Shown here in pieces: positions 33,681 to 42,032 of a stretch of DNA of 64,000 nucleotides. Location of the stretch: assembly GCF_028368935.1 (NCBI RefSeq), contig NZ_JAQNDK010000002.1, forward strand, positions 2,461,386-2,525,385. The letters run 5' to 3'. The notes below the pieces were generated by a model that was not told the origin of the DNA, did no database searches, and worked only from the letters and a program-made list of their open reading frames with translations. Position numbers and translations under genes: made by a program. The DNA is from Sorangium aterium. GTDB lineage: Bacteria > Myxococcota_A > Polyangia > Polyangiales > Polyangiaceae. The stretch's first letter is position 1. Each line of letters opens with the position of its first letter.

Positions 33681-35594
33681 CTACTGGCAGGCTGTTGCGC
33701 CGAAGCAGACCGCCGGATCCGCCGCGAAGCGACGGAAGTTGTCCGCCTCCGGGTGGCCCGGGAACGGAACATAGTAGTAGACGGCCTTGTCGTCGAAGCC
33801 GCTGCCGTCGTAGTAGGTCTGCCACGTCAGCGCGTAAGCGACGCCGGCGCTCTTGGCGAGATCGAGGAGGTGGGTGTTGTACCAGTCCTCGGTGAGCGCG
33901 CCCTGCCCCGCGTCCGGAAACAGGCTCGTTACCTCGGCGGAAGAGAGCGTGACGGCGCCCGCCGAGCCGAGGCCGTAGTTGGCCAGGAACTCCGTCCGCA
34001 GGCTCTGATCGAACAGGGCGTCGTGCCACTTGCTCACGTGATCTGCCGGGTAGAGCGTGAGCGACGCGCCCGCCGCGAGCTTGCTGACCCGGTGGAGGAG
34101 GTGCAGCCGGTAGGTGCCCGTCTCGGTGAGCGCGTGAGGCTTGCCCTTGGCCGCGCCGATCGCCGCGACGGCGCTCGCCATCGCCTTCATGTCCTCGAGA
34201 TCTGCCGAGGACGCCGCGCGCTCGTACGGGTAATAGAGATCGATACCGAGGAGTTCGATGAGGTCGTCGCCAGGGTACGCCTCGAGGTAGTACTCCTCCA
34301 GCAGGGCGGACGGCGGCTGGCCGTCGTTCTCGAGCGCCGCGATCGCCTCCTGGGGCGGGCTCTCGTAGGCCGCGCCCAGATCGGTGAGCTCCTCGATGAG
34401 GCGGGCCCGGAGCATGTCGCGAGAGAGGCTCTCTGGATCCCTGACCTTCGCCTCGGCGGGCGTCACCGAGCTGTCGCTCAGCTTTCGCACCTTGTCCGTC
34501 GAGTACGCGAAGATCACGTTCTCCATCCCCGGCTCGCTCCGGACGGCCTCGGCGAACGTGCGGTACGCGGCGCTGTAGGCGGCGGGGCCGGTGACGGCTT
34601 GATCGTCGTCGAGCAGGGCCTGGCAGTTCCAGTAGGGCTGACCCCACCAGAACCATCCGCCAGTGTGCTCGTGGAACGGACGGAGGACGATCGGCTTGCC
34701 GCCGAGCCCGTGCTCGCGGAAGAACTGGGCCACGTACTTCGCGTGGGCCACGAGCCAGTCGCGCGCCGAGATCCCGGCGTGGGTCCCCTGCTCGATCGGC
34801 ACGTCGTTGGCGATCTTGCAGATGCACTTCAGGTTCTCGGGGATGTCCGCGCTGGAGCCGAGGGATCGCGAATAGTACGTCTCGGCGTAGAACGGAGTGC
34901 CTCCGCCCTGGGCGTGGATCGGCACGCTCTGGCCATCGACCGTGATGGTCGCGAGCGGCGTCTCGATGGCGTCCGCGAAGTCCGAGGTGCTGACGTCGTA
35001 GTTGCACGGGGGCGTGTGCCAGTCGAAGGCCACCATCCCGCCCGGCTGCTCCAGCATGTACGCCGCGGCGTTCGCGGTGACGTCGCGGCGATTCCAGGGG
35101 ACCGGATCGAAGACCATCGCGTCGAGGGAGATGCCGAGCAGCCCGGGGTTCTCTCCCACGGTGGCGCCGGCGTCCGACGACCAGCCTCGCTCGCCGCGGC
35201 TGGCGGCGCCCGCCATGCTCGAGAACCAGTCGTTGGTCGACACGAGCTGCTTGGTGCCCGGATCGTAGAGCCCCCACGTGATGGCGTTCTCGTAACCGAA
35301 CCGGAACTTGCCGGCTCGAGACGACGTCCACAGGTCCTCGAGGAGGTCGCCCCTCGGCGTGTCCGGGAACTCCGGTGGATCTCCCGGCGCGCCTCCCGTG
35401 CCTGACGATGTGCTCGACGACGTGGTTGACGACGCGCCTCCCGACCCGCCTGACGACGTGCTCGACGACGTGGTTGACGACGCGCTTCCCGACGGACCCC
35501 CCGGCGGCGTGTCGTCATTCGACGACCCACAGGCGGCTGCCAAGCACAGGAGGACTGCAGCATAAACGCGTGGACTGAGCTGGATGAGCTTCAT
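33681..35594 (-). CDS. GH26 family mannanase, secreted lipoprotein
   Basis: 637 residues. A lipobox (LAAACG) is followed by a Ser/Thr/Gly-rich linker built from two repeated SSTTSSSTSSG units. The catalytic domain is GH26: the acid/base Glu309 in LRPFHEHTGGWFWWG and the nucleophile Glu491 in HALTETGTY, at family-typical spacing. GH26 enzymes hydrolyse beta-1,4-mannan, so this is a cell-anchored mannanase fitting a polymer-degrading soil bacterium. The start MKLIQLSPR has ggggaga upstream. Its promoter at 35633-35662 carries an operator inside the -10/-35 spacer, which implies repression until a sugar inducer appears. Confidence 0.87.
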   Translation of the reverse strand: MKLIQLSPRVYAAVLLCLAAACGSSNDDTPPGGPSGSASSTTSSSTSSGGSGGASSTTSSSTSSGTGGAPGDPPEFPDTPRGDLLEDLWTSSRAGKFRFGYENAITWGLYDPGTKQLVSTNDWFSSMAGAASRGERGWSSDAGATVGENPGLLGISLDAMVFDPVPWNRRDVTANAAAYMLEQPGGMVAFDWHTPPCNYDVSTSDFADAIETPLATITVDGQSVPIHAQGGGTPFYAETYYSRSLGSSADIPENLKCICKIANDVPIEQGTHAGISARDWLVAHAKYVAQFFREHGLGGKPIVLRPFHEHTGGWFWWGQPYWNCQALLDDDQAVTGPAAYSAAYRTFAEAVRSEPGMENVIFAYSTDKVRKLSDSSVTPAEAKVRDPESLSRDMLRARLIEELTDLGAAYESPPQEAIAALENDGQPPSALLEEYYLEAYPGDDLIELLGIDLYYPYERAASSADLEDMKAMASAVAAIGAAKGKPHALTETGTYRLHLLHRVSKLAAGASLTLYPADHVSKWHDALFDQSLRTEFLANYGLGSAGAVTLSSAEVTSLFPDAGQGALTEDWYNTHLLDLAKSAGVAYALTWQTYYDGSGFDDKAVYYYVPFPGHPEADNFRRFAADPAVCFGATACQ

Positions 35595-36141
35595 GGGTTC
35601 TCCCCTGCGACCGGTGCCAGTAACCACGCAGGAATAAAGCTTGTTAATCGGTTCAGTGTCAACAGCGACCTCACCGGGCGAGGTGTCGCCGCTCCGGCCT
35701 CGCGCAGGCTTCACCGCGAGCGCTCGTCGGCGCGGTGCCGCGGTGCGTCGCGTGGTGGCCCATGGTGACCGGAGGTGAACAGGCCGCCGTGAGCACGCGC
35801 CGTGCCGGCTCGGCCGGCTGCCGGCGCGCCTTGGCTCGGACCCCTGCCGGGTCAGAATGTTAACCGGTTCATTTGGTTCATGCTTCCGTGGTGGAATTTT
35901 ACTGTTCCAGCGCGCCGAGCGTCGAGCGGCTTCGGTCGCGCGGCGTGGTGGCGCGGAAGTTGAGGTGGGCAGCGGCGGCGAGCAGCGGGGAGGAGGCGAC
36001 TGGCTTCCGGGGGATGGACATGGCGGTGATGCGATCCAGACGGCATCGCCGACAACTTCACTGCGGGTGCGCAGCCGTACAGCAGAAAGGACGACCGCCG
36101 CACCCGGGCTTCATGAAAATGGCGCTTCCAGGGAGGGGAGC
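35595..36141. other. Regulatory region between GH26 and desaturase genes
   Basis: About 550 bp with no supported gene. It contains the GH26 promoter/operator (35633-35662), a second 14-mer TGTTAACCGGTTCA (35858-35871) and, immediately after it, ggttcat-tt-ggttcat half-site repeats. The rest (35880-36141) shows only chance open frames. Confidence 0.5.
35633..35662 (-). promoter_or_regulatory. GH26 promoter with operator in its spacer
   Basis: On the minus strand: -35 TTGACA (35662-35657), an 18-bp spacer, then TTTATT (35638-35633) as -10, about 30 nt before the translation start. The spacer contains TGAACCGATTAACA (35655-35642), a LacI-family-like operator around a central CCG(A/G). A near-copy (one mismatch) lies at 35858-35871. 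Confidence 0.65.
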
Positions 36142-36966
36142 TCAACCCTCGAGATCCGGGGCCCCGGTGTCCAGCCGGGCGATCTGGCGCCTCTCGGGCA
36201 TCTGGAGGATGCCCATCCACGCGAACACGCGGATGACCTGGTAGGCCGGGTCGATCTCGAACCAGCGCACCGCGAAGCTCGGGCTCTGCGGGTACTTGTG
36301 GTGGTTGTTCTGAAAGAGCTCGCCGAGCGTCACGAGGTCGAGGGCGAGCGTGTTGCGCGAGTCGTCGTCGCCGTTGAAGTTCCGGTAACCATAGCGGTGG
36401 CCGCACCAGTTCACGATGGCGCCGTGTAGCGGGCCCATCGTCCAGTGGAGCGGGACGAACAGGAACTGCCACCAATGCGTGGCGAACGCGATGTAGAAGA
36501 GCGCGTAGCCCGTCCCCCACGCGAGGCGGCTGACCCACGAGTTGCCGACGCGGTCGAGCGTGCGCCACTCGGGGTAGCCGCCCAGAAAGCGTGGCTCCAC
36601 CTCCGCCGTTCCGTCGCAGATGGCGTCATAGCGCTTGGCGGTCGACAGCATCATGGAGACGGGCTCCGCGAAGTAGCGTGGCGAGTGCGGGTCCTTCGGG
36701 GTGTCGCTGTAGGCATGGTGCATGCGGTGCAAGATCGCGTACGCCCGGGGCACAAGGTACGAGGAGCCCTGCGTGACGTAGGTGAGAAGATGGAAGATTC
36801 GTTCCCAGCGCTTCGGCATTGTGAACATCCGATGCGAGGCGTATCGGTGCAGGAAGAAGGTCTGGAAAAAGACCGATAATGTCGAGTGGGCGATCAGGAC
36901 GGCGATGAGTTCCATGGCTCGCTTGTACACCCGGCGTGGGCCGAAATGTAGTTGGTTCACGGTCAT
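36142..36966 (-). CDS. Membrane fatty-acid desaturase (delta-9 type)
   Basis: 274 residues. All three di-iron His boxes are present: HRYASH (40-45), HRMHH (80-84) and NNHHK near residue 215, plus GHRYGYRN between them. This is the delta-9 acyl-CoA/acyl-lipid desaturase pattern with four hydrophobic segments. It inserts a double bond into a saturated acyl chain using O2 and a reductant. Two starts are possible: ATG 36966 (used) or ATG 36915, which begins MELIAVLIAHS right at the first helix. It lies 9 kb from the pfa operon, so it may act in parallel membrane-lipid unsaturation, not directly on PUFA synthase products. Confidence 0.9.
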   Translation of the reverse strand: MTVNQLHFGPRRVYKRAMELIAVLIAHSTLSVFFQTFFLHRYASHRMFTMPKRWERIFHLLTYVTQGSSYLVPRAYAILHRMHHAYSDTPKDPHSPRYFAEPVSMMLSTAKRYDAICDGTAEVEPRFLGGYPEWRTLDRVGNSWVSRLAWGTGYALFYIAFATHWWQFLFVPLHWTMGPLHGAIVNWCGHRYGYRNFNGDDDSRNTLALDLVTLGELFQNNHHKYPQSPSFAVRWFEIDPAYQVIRVFAWMGILQMPERRQIARLDTGAPDLEG

Positions 36967-37457
36967 GATTCGCGAAGTCCGGTGCCGCGCCGTTCACACA
37001 GTACGTCCTCATTTCGCGCGATTCCGTTCGTGGGGTGAGCCCGCAACGGGCGAGTTCATCGACCTGAAACAAATCTGTGCTGCCAGGCGCCGCGTCGCTC
37101 CTGCAGGCATCACGCAATCGACCTCGCGCGCGCCGCCTTATCACGACAACCCGAACGTTGATCGCCCGCGGCGATGGATCGTTCTTGACATACATATGCG
37201 CTGCGTACAGACTGGTTCAGTAAGCCGTTCGAGCGTGCATCGAAGGATCCCTCGCGCTCGGCTCCCAGGGGCTCGCTGCGAGCGTCGCGCAGCGAGGGCT
37301 CATCTGGCTCGATGAGGGATAGCTCGTCCGGGCGCTCCGCCGCGGCGGGGAGCTGGCGCAGCCGGCCGTCGCGCGGCGGCGCGTGCGCCGCGAGAGCAGG
37401 GTGCCTCGCGGCGTCCCGCTCGTGACTGGTGCCGCGCAATCATCTCGAGGTGCACGC
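36967..37457. other. Divergent regulatory region
   Basis: About 490 bp between the desaturase and transglutaminase-like genes. It contains a consensus -35 TTGACA at 37185-37190 with TACAGA 15 bp later (37206-37211), a candidate promoter for the rightward gene, and a hairpin ctcgctgcg/cgcagcgag at 37272-37296 in its leader. No gene is seen. Confidence 0.45.
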
Positions 37458-38267
37458 ATGCAGATCCGCATAGGTTACGAGCTGCTCTACGAATTCCCGC
37501 GACCCACGCCGGTGATCTTGACGCTGAGCGTCCACTACTCGCGCGTGTCCGATCTGGTGCGGCCCGATCACATGCTCACCAGCCCGGCGATCCCGGTTCG
37601 AGCCTACCGGGACGCCTTCGGCAACTGGTGTAGCCGTATCCTCGCGCCGGCGGGGCAGCTGAGGATCTCCGCCGACGCGGTGGTGAACGATACGGGCGCG
37701 CCGGACCGCGTCGTGACCTCGGCCGAGCAGCACCCCGTTGAAGCGCTGCCAGAAGAGACGCTGGTGTTCTTGCTGGGCAGCCGGTACTGCGAGACGGATC
37801 GCCTTTCAGAGGCGGCATGGGACCTGTTTGGCCGGTCGCCCACCGGCTGGGGTCGCGTGCAGGCCATCTGCGACTTCGTTCATCGGCACATCACCTTTGG
37901 GTACGAGTTCGCGAGCCCTACCAAGACGGCGGCGGAGGTGTTCAACGATCGGAGAGGCGTCTGTAGAGATTATGCGCATCTTGCGATCGCATTCTGCCGT
38001 TGCCTGAATGTTCCGGCTCGATACTGCACCGGCTACCTGGGCGACATCGGCGTGCCTCCTCCTCACGGGACCATGGACTTCTCGGGCTGGTTCGAGGCCT
38101 ATCTCGGTGGCGAGTGGTACACGTTCGATGCGCGCAACAACGTGCCTCGCATCGGACGCGTGCTGATCGCCCGCGGGCGGGATGCCGCCGACGTGGCGAT
38201 CTCCACGACATTTGGCCGGAACACGTTGAGGAGCTTCCGCGTGTGGACGGATGAGATCGCGGGCTAG
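37458..38267 (+). CDS. Transglutaminase-like protein lacking the usual catalytic His
   Basis: 269 residues, starting MQIRIGYELLYEFPRPTPV with the conserved N-terminal beta domain of the transglutaminase-like/SirB-type family. The core is present: Cys169 in GVCRDYAHLAIAF, RYCTGYLGD and WYTFDARNN with the Asp. However, the segment that normally reads D-F-H-A-W-F-E-x-Y is DFSGWFEAYLGG here, so the His is replaced by Ser. A subgroup of this family is known with that change; it may use another residue or be non-catalytic. It is cytoplasmic by sequence. An upstream frame would add 25 residues without similarity. Confidence 0.8.
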   Translation: MQIRIGYELLYEFPRPTPVILTLSVHYSRVSDLVRPDHMLTSPAIPVRAYRDAFGNWCSRILAPAGQLRISADAVVNDTGAPDRVVTSAEQHPVEALPEETLVFLLGSRYCETDRLSEAAWDLFGRSPTGWGRVQAICDFVHRHITFGYEFASPTKTAAEVFNDRRGVCRDYAHLAIAFCRCLNVPARYCTGYLGDIGVPPPHGTMDFSGWFEAYLGGEWYTFDARNNVPRIGRVLIARGRDAADVAISTTFGRNTLRSFRVWTDEIAG

Positions 38268-38920
38268 CACTACTGCGGGAAGTCGGACGGGGAAGCGAAC
38301 CGCCATGACGCCAAGCGCGCCAGGAAGCCAGGGAAATGGGAGGGGAAATGCCGGAACCGCACCTCCTCTCTCTCCTTGGCGACCTTGGCGACCTTGGCGA
38401 TCTTGGCGGTTGTTCTGCCGATCCGGGGCGACTTCCCGCAGTGGTGCTGGTACTACAGCCGTACTTGGTTCGAGGTGCTGCTGAAGGCATCAACGTCGTC
38501 GAGAGATCCGTGCCCGTCCGCCCGTCGACGGCCGCAGATGGATCGCATGTGCGCCCGGAGCGGCGCCCACCTGCGACGAGAGGAGCAGCGGGCCGGAGCT
38601 CGCCTGCGAGGAGCTCCAAGGGGCGCTGGCGTTTGACCACCATGAAGGGCGGTCGTTTCCAGGATGGCACCATCGTCGCTCGCTCTGCGCTCGCTCGAAG
38701 GCGCCGCGGCGCTGCTCTCCTCGACCGCTGCCGGGGCGTGCGACATCGCTTCACCGCCGCACGCGGATGTCGTCGATGCGGGGGACGGCGGTGTACGACT
38801 TGGACGATCGGATGGTGTTGTGGCGGCGTCATGGCTTTGGGGACGCGTCAGCGCGTCCGGCCGCTCGACGCGTGTCGGCGCACATGTCAACTCGCGAACA
38901 ACGTGGTAATCTGCTCGGCT
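38268..38920. other. Intergenic region with inverted tandem repeat
   Basis: About 650 bp. A left arm at 38298-38324 (aaccgccatgacgccaag and following bases) pairs imperfectly with the right-hand tandem array ending in cttggcggtt at 38411. The remainder (38420-38920) shows open frames on both strands without recognisable protein character. Confidence 0.5.
38298..38411. repeat. Long hairpin with 9-nt tandem array
   Basis: The right arm holds three perfect ccttggcga units (38374, 38383, 38392) plus one variant (tcttggcgg, 38401). The left arm contains complementary gccaag-type units, so the whole folds back on itself. Repeats of this gccaag/cttggc type recur in intergenic DNA of many unrelated bacteria. 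Confidence 0.65.
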
Positions 38921-40273
38921 ATGGACAACGCGCAGAGCGATGATGTCGAGGAGGGCGACTGGGGGCGACTTCACGTCACGCGCGCCTGCTGTGGTGCAGG
39001 CGTTTGCAGGAACTTCGCTCCAGAGCTCCTGGGCGAGGTCGCGCCCGCGCACTGGGAGGCCATGGACGGCGACGTGCGGCGCCGCGGCCCCGCCGTGCTC
39101 GCGGGCACCTATGATGAAGGGGCCTTCACCGGCATCCTGCGCCAGCCCCGGTGCCGGGCCGATCTCGAGGCGGCGCGTTCGGCTGTCGCCGCCTGCCCGG
39201 TCAACGCCTTGCGCCTCCGATCGTCGCCGTCCCGCGCGCGCGCCGGGCTGGGAGCGCTCGGGGCCCCGTTCCGCGCCTGGCCCCGCCGCATCGAAGAGGA
39301 CGTCTGGGCCCTCGGCCATCCCGCGCGCGAAAACGCGGGCGCGACGGCGTACTTCATCGAGCGCCCCGGCGGCGGCGTGCTCGTCGACCTGCCGAGCCCG
39401 ACCGAGGCGGTCTTCCGTTTCCTCGAAGCGCACGGCGGCGTGCGGTGGATCTTCCTCACCCACCGTGACCACACCGCGCACCACGCCGAGTTCGCGGCCC
39501 GCTTCCCCGGGTGTCGCCGCGTCCTCGGCGCCGTGGACGTGAGCCCGCGCGGTGACGGGCGCAATCCGGCCACGTCCGATGTGGAGATCAAGCTCAGGGA
39601 GCGCCTCGAGCCCATGAGCCTCGACGGCTCGCCGCTCGCCGACGGCGACCTCGCCGGCGCCGAGCTCGCCGTGCTCTCCCAGCCCGGCCACACCGCAGGC
39701 TCGATGTGCCTGCTGTACAGGGGCCGCTTCCTGTTCACCGGCGACCACCTCGCCTATTCGCGCCGCATCGGTCAGATCGTGGCGTTCCGGCTCCAGTGCT
39801 GGAACGACTGGGAGCGACAGATCCGCTCCGTGCGCCGCCTGGTCGCGCTGGCGGGCGCCGGCCAGCTCCGCTTCGCGTGGCTCCTGCCTGGCCATGGCGA
39901 ATGGCACCGACTCGAAGGCGACGGGGGCGCTCCCGCGACGGCCGCCGAGCTCCGGCGCGCGCTCGTCTGGATGGAGCGGCAGGCGCCTGGGCACGTCCCT
40001 TTCTTCCGCTTCATCCCCTGGTTGCAGAGCCGCTCGTATCCCGGCACTCGCCTCGCGCGCGCGGTGCACGCGATCGGCGGAGAGGGCCCCGGGAGCGAGG
40101 CCTGGGTGCTGCCGCGCGCCGCCCGCCCGTACCTGCCCGATTACCGGCCAGAGAAGGCCGCCGCCGCGTGGCTGCGGGTCTCCCTGGTCGCGGCGACGGC
40201 GCTCGGCGCCGCGACGGCCGCGGCCCGGCTCGCCGCGCGCGCGGCGGGGGCGGTCGCGAAGCGGCGGGCGTGA
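38921..40273 (+). CDS. Ferredoxin/metallo-beta-lactamase fusion hydrolase
   Basis: 450 residues. The first 100 residues are ferredoxin-like, with Cys in RACCGAGVCRNFAPELLG and CPVNAL, able to hold one Fe-S cluster. Residues about 130-370 are a metallo-beta-lactamase fold: FLTHRDHTAHHAEF (H-x-x-D-H metal site), VLSQPGHTAGSM, FLFTGDHLAYSR and LLPGHGEWH. Such fusions are known from uncharacterised hydrolases and resemble flavo-diiron-related or glyoxalase II-like proteins. A C-terminal Ala-rich hydrophobic stretch (about 420-445) may anchor it to the membrane. The start at MDNAQSDDVEEGD was chosen because the upstream frame is low-quality. Confidence 0.75.
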   Translation: MDNAQSDDVEEGDWGRLHVTRACCGAGVCRNFAPELLGEVAPAHWEAMDGDVRRRGPAVLAGTYDEGAFTGILRQPRCRADLEAARSAVAACPVNALRLRSSPSRARAGLGALGAPFRAWPRRIEEDVWALGHPARENAGATAYFIERPGGGVLVDLPSPTEAVFRFLEAHGGVRWIFLTHRDHTAHHAEFAARFPGCRRVLGAVDVSPRGDGRNPATSDVEIKLRERLEPMSLDGSPLADGDLAGAELAVLSQPGHTAGSMCLLYRGRFLFTGDHLAYSRRIGQIVAFRLQCWNDWERQIRSVRRLVALAGAGQLRFAWLLPGHGEWHRLEGDGGAPATAAELRRALVWMERQAPGHVPFFRFIPWLQSRSYPGTRLARAVHAIGGEGPGSEAWVLPRAARPYLPDYRPEKAAAAWLRVSLVAATALGAATAAARLAARAAGAVAKRRA

Positions 40274-40354
40274 AGCGGCCTTGAGGGCGGTCGGCGCTCC
40301 GGTCTTCGCAGGGCCGGGGCGGGGCCCGAGGCGCCGCCGCGCCGGCCTGCCCGC

Positions 40355-41524
40355 TCAGCCGGCCGCGCTGCCTCGGTCGTCCTGTCGCAGCAGATACGCT
40401 GTCTCGGGGTTCTCCCGGCGCCAGATCACGTTGTCCATGAAATAGTGGTGGATGTTCACGAACACGAAGACGGCTGCGAAGTACGGTGTCGGGCCCAGGT
40501 CGGACATCGCTTCGCCGTCGCTCGAGCTCAGCACCAGCGCGCTGTCGAGGAGCGCCGGCGCGCCGCGGAACACGACCCACCCGAGGCCGATGGCGGTCGC
40601 CGCCAGGATCCCGAGGCGCAGGCCGGTCGGCCGCCCGAACAGCGGCGGGCCCTCGGCGGCGCGCGCCTCGTTCCCCTTCAGGAGCCAGACGAAATACAGA
40701 TATTGAACCGAGTGGAGCGCCGGGATCACGTAGACCATGAGCCGGTCGAGGCTCGAGTAGACCGTCCAGAGCCAGACCGTGATGAGGAAACCGGCCAGCG
40801 GCGCGAGCGGCGGCAGGCGCCGCTCCGTTCGCCACCTGCGCGCGATGACCCAGAGCAGCGCGAGCGCGCTGAGCCCGAAGGCGAGCCCGGTGACGGGCTC
40901 GAGCGCAGGCGGGTGCGCGAGCGACGTGTAGACGACGCCTTTCTCCTCGACCTCCCTGCCTGGATCCGCCGGGCTCGCCCACGCGTAAGCCCAGGCCGCG
41001 AAGCAGTGCACGAGGATCACCTTGCGCTCCAGGGGGTCGAACCGGAACCCACGCCGCGCCGAGAGCACCGTCAGGACGCCGAAGCCCTGCTTCACGTAGT
41101 GCCAGCCCACCAGGAGGAACATGAGCTGGATCATGAAGCCCATCGCCCGCGCCGAGCCGGTCGAGAGCGCCCCGATCGCCCACGCGAGCAGCGCGAGCGG
41201 GACCAGGAGACCGGCGACGATGTAGCGGGCTCGCTGCGCCGGGGCGAACGCGCCGCCGAACGCGCGGCGCCTCGCGTCCTTGTAGAACAACAGGTACGTC
41301 ACCGCGAAGTGAGGATCGTTGATCAGGGACGCGGCGTGGAACGTCAGGAAGCCGATCGCGAGCTCCGCCGCGTCGAGCCCGACGGCCCTGCGGGCGAGCC
41401 ACGCGAGCGGAAAGAGCACGAGCGTCGCGCCCCCGACGAGCAGGAACTCGATGAGATGCGCGCGAAGCGCGGCTCCGCGCGGCGCCGCGACCGGGACTGG
41501 CAGCGTCGCTCCCGCGCTGGTCAT
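40355..41524 (-). CDS. Polytopic membrane protein with conserved His motifs
   Basis: 389 residues with nine or so hydrophobic helices. Conserved-looking polar residues lie in the membrane region: FHAASLINDPHFAVTY, GWHYVKQGFGVL, HSVQYLYFVWLLKG and VNIHHYFMDNVIWRRENPE near the C-terminus. The repeated H-x-x-(N/D), HH and DN patterns suggest a metal-dependent membrane enzyme (desaturase- or hydroxylase-like arrangement), but the spacing fits no family I can name. It converges on the ferredoxin/MBL gene. No function is assigned. Confidence 0.6.
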   Translation of the reverse strand: MTSAGATLPVPVAAPRGAALRAHLIEFLLVGGATLVLFPLAWLARRAVGLDAAELAIGFLTFHAASLINDPHFAVTYLLFYKDARRRAFGGAFAPAQRARYIVAGLLVPLALLAWAIGALSTGSARAMGFMIQLMFLLVGWHYVKQGFGVLTVLSARRGFRFDPLERKVILVHCFAAWAYAWASPADPGREVEEKGVVYTSLAHPPALEPVTGLAFGLSALALLWVIARRWRTERRLPPLAPLAGFLITVWLWTVYSSLDRLMVYVIPALHSVQYLYFVWLLKGNEARAAEGPPLFGRPTGLRLGILAATAIGLGWVVFRGAPALLDSALVLSSSDGEAMSDLGPTPYFAAVFVFVNIHHYFMDNVIWRRENPETAYLLRQDDRGSAAG

Positions 41525-41662
41525 GCGCCGAAGCTACCACACAGGGGCGCCCGTCCGGCGCGCGCGCCGCGCGCTCGGCCGCCGGCGGCGCTGCCAAAAT
41601 CCGTTGCCGTCGCGCCGCAGGCTCCGAGCCAATCTCTGGCCGCCCCGGGCATCCAAGCCGCC

Positions 41663-41866
41663 ATGCCCACCCCTACCGCGACGGCGTGGAGATCCGAGGC
41701 TCGCCACGATCAGATCGCCGCGGGGCTCTCGGCCGTCAAGGAGAGGGTGGGGGAGCTCGACGGCCTGAAGCAGAGCGAGCTCCGCCTCGAGGGCGAGCTT
41801 GATGCGACGCGATGTAGGCTCGAGGGGGTCGCGGGGCGCCGTGGCCTCCCTCTTCGTCAACAATAA
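41663..41866 (+). CDS. Possible small coiled-coil protein
   Basis: 67 residues. The stretch HDQIAAGLSAVKERVGEL and what follows is a regular amphipathic helix with Leu/Val at heptad positions, unlike random GC-rich translation. Its stop codon lies inside the first of three AT-rich repeats. There is no strong ribosome binding site, so the gene is uncertain. Confidence 0.25.
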   Translation: MPTPTATAWRSEARHDQIAAGLSAVKERVGELDGLKQSELRLEGELDATRCRLEGVAGRRGLPLRQQ

Positions 41867-41930
41867 ATGACGAGATTTCTCGTCACAAATAAATGACAGA
41901 TCGCTCGTCGCAAATAAATGAAAGATTCGA
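41855..41930. repeat. Three ~25-nt AT-rich direct repeats
   Basis: Units begin at 41855, 41881 and 41906, with common core cgtc(a/g)caaataaatga and similar tails (agat). The 25-26-nt period is close to 2.5 helical turns. They could be binding sites for a regulator of the rightward gene. Confidence 0.75.
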
Positions 41931-42032
41931 TGTCGCGCTGCCGCCGGCCGCAGCGCGAGCGTTCGGCGCGAAGCGGGCGCCGCTCCTCGTCCAGGTCCAG
42001 CTGTGCTATTCCGCGATCATGCGGAGTCGATC

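Larger units (their letters stand above)
41525..42032. other. Intergenic region before the 42-kb unknown gene
   Basis: About 510 bp. Apart from the possible small coiled-coil ORF (41663-41866), it holds three AT-rich direct repeats (41855-41930) next to a perfect 7-bp palindrome, tgacgag/ctcgtca (41868-41885). These are the most AT-rich bases in the neighbourhood and probably carry the promoter of the downstream gene. Confidence 0.5.

Noticed and set aside
38374..38409. CRISPR-like array from the regular 9-nt units
   Set aside because: The units are contiguous with no spacers and no cas genes are near.
38420..38920. Possible gene upstream of the ferredoxin/MBL fusion
   Set aside because: Open frames on both strands change character every few dozen residues; no start with ribosome binding site and no domain.
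41855..41930. Replication iterons
   Set aside because: Only three repeats, no DnaA boxes recognised and no rep or dnaA gene nearby; a regulatory role is simpler.
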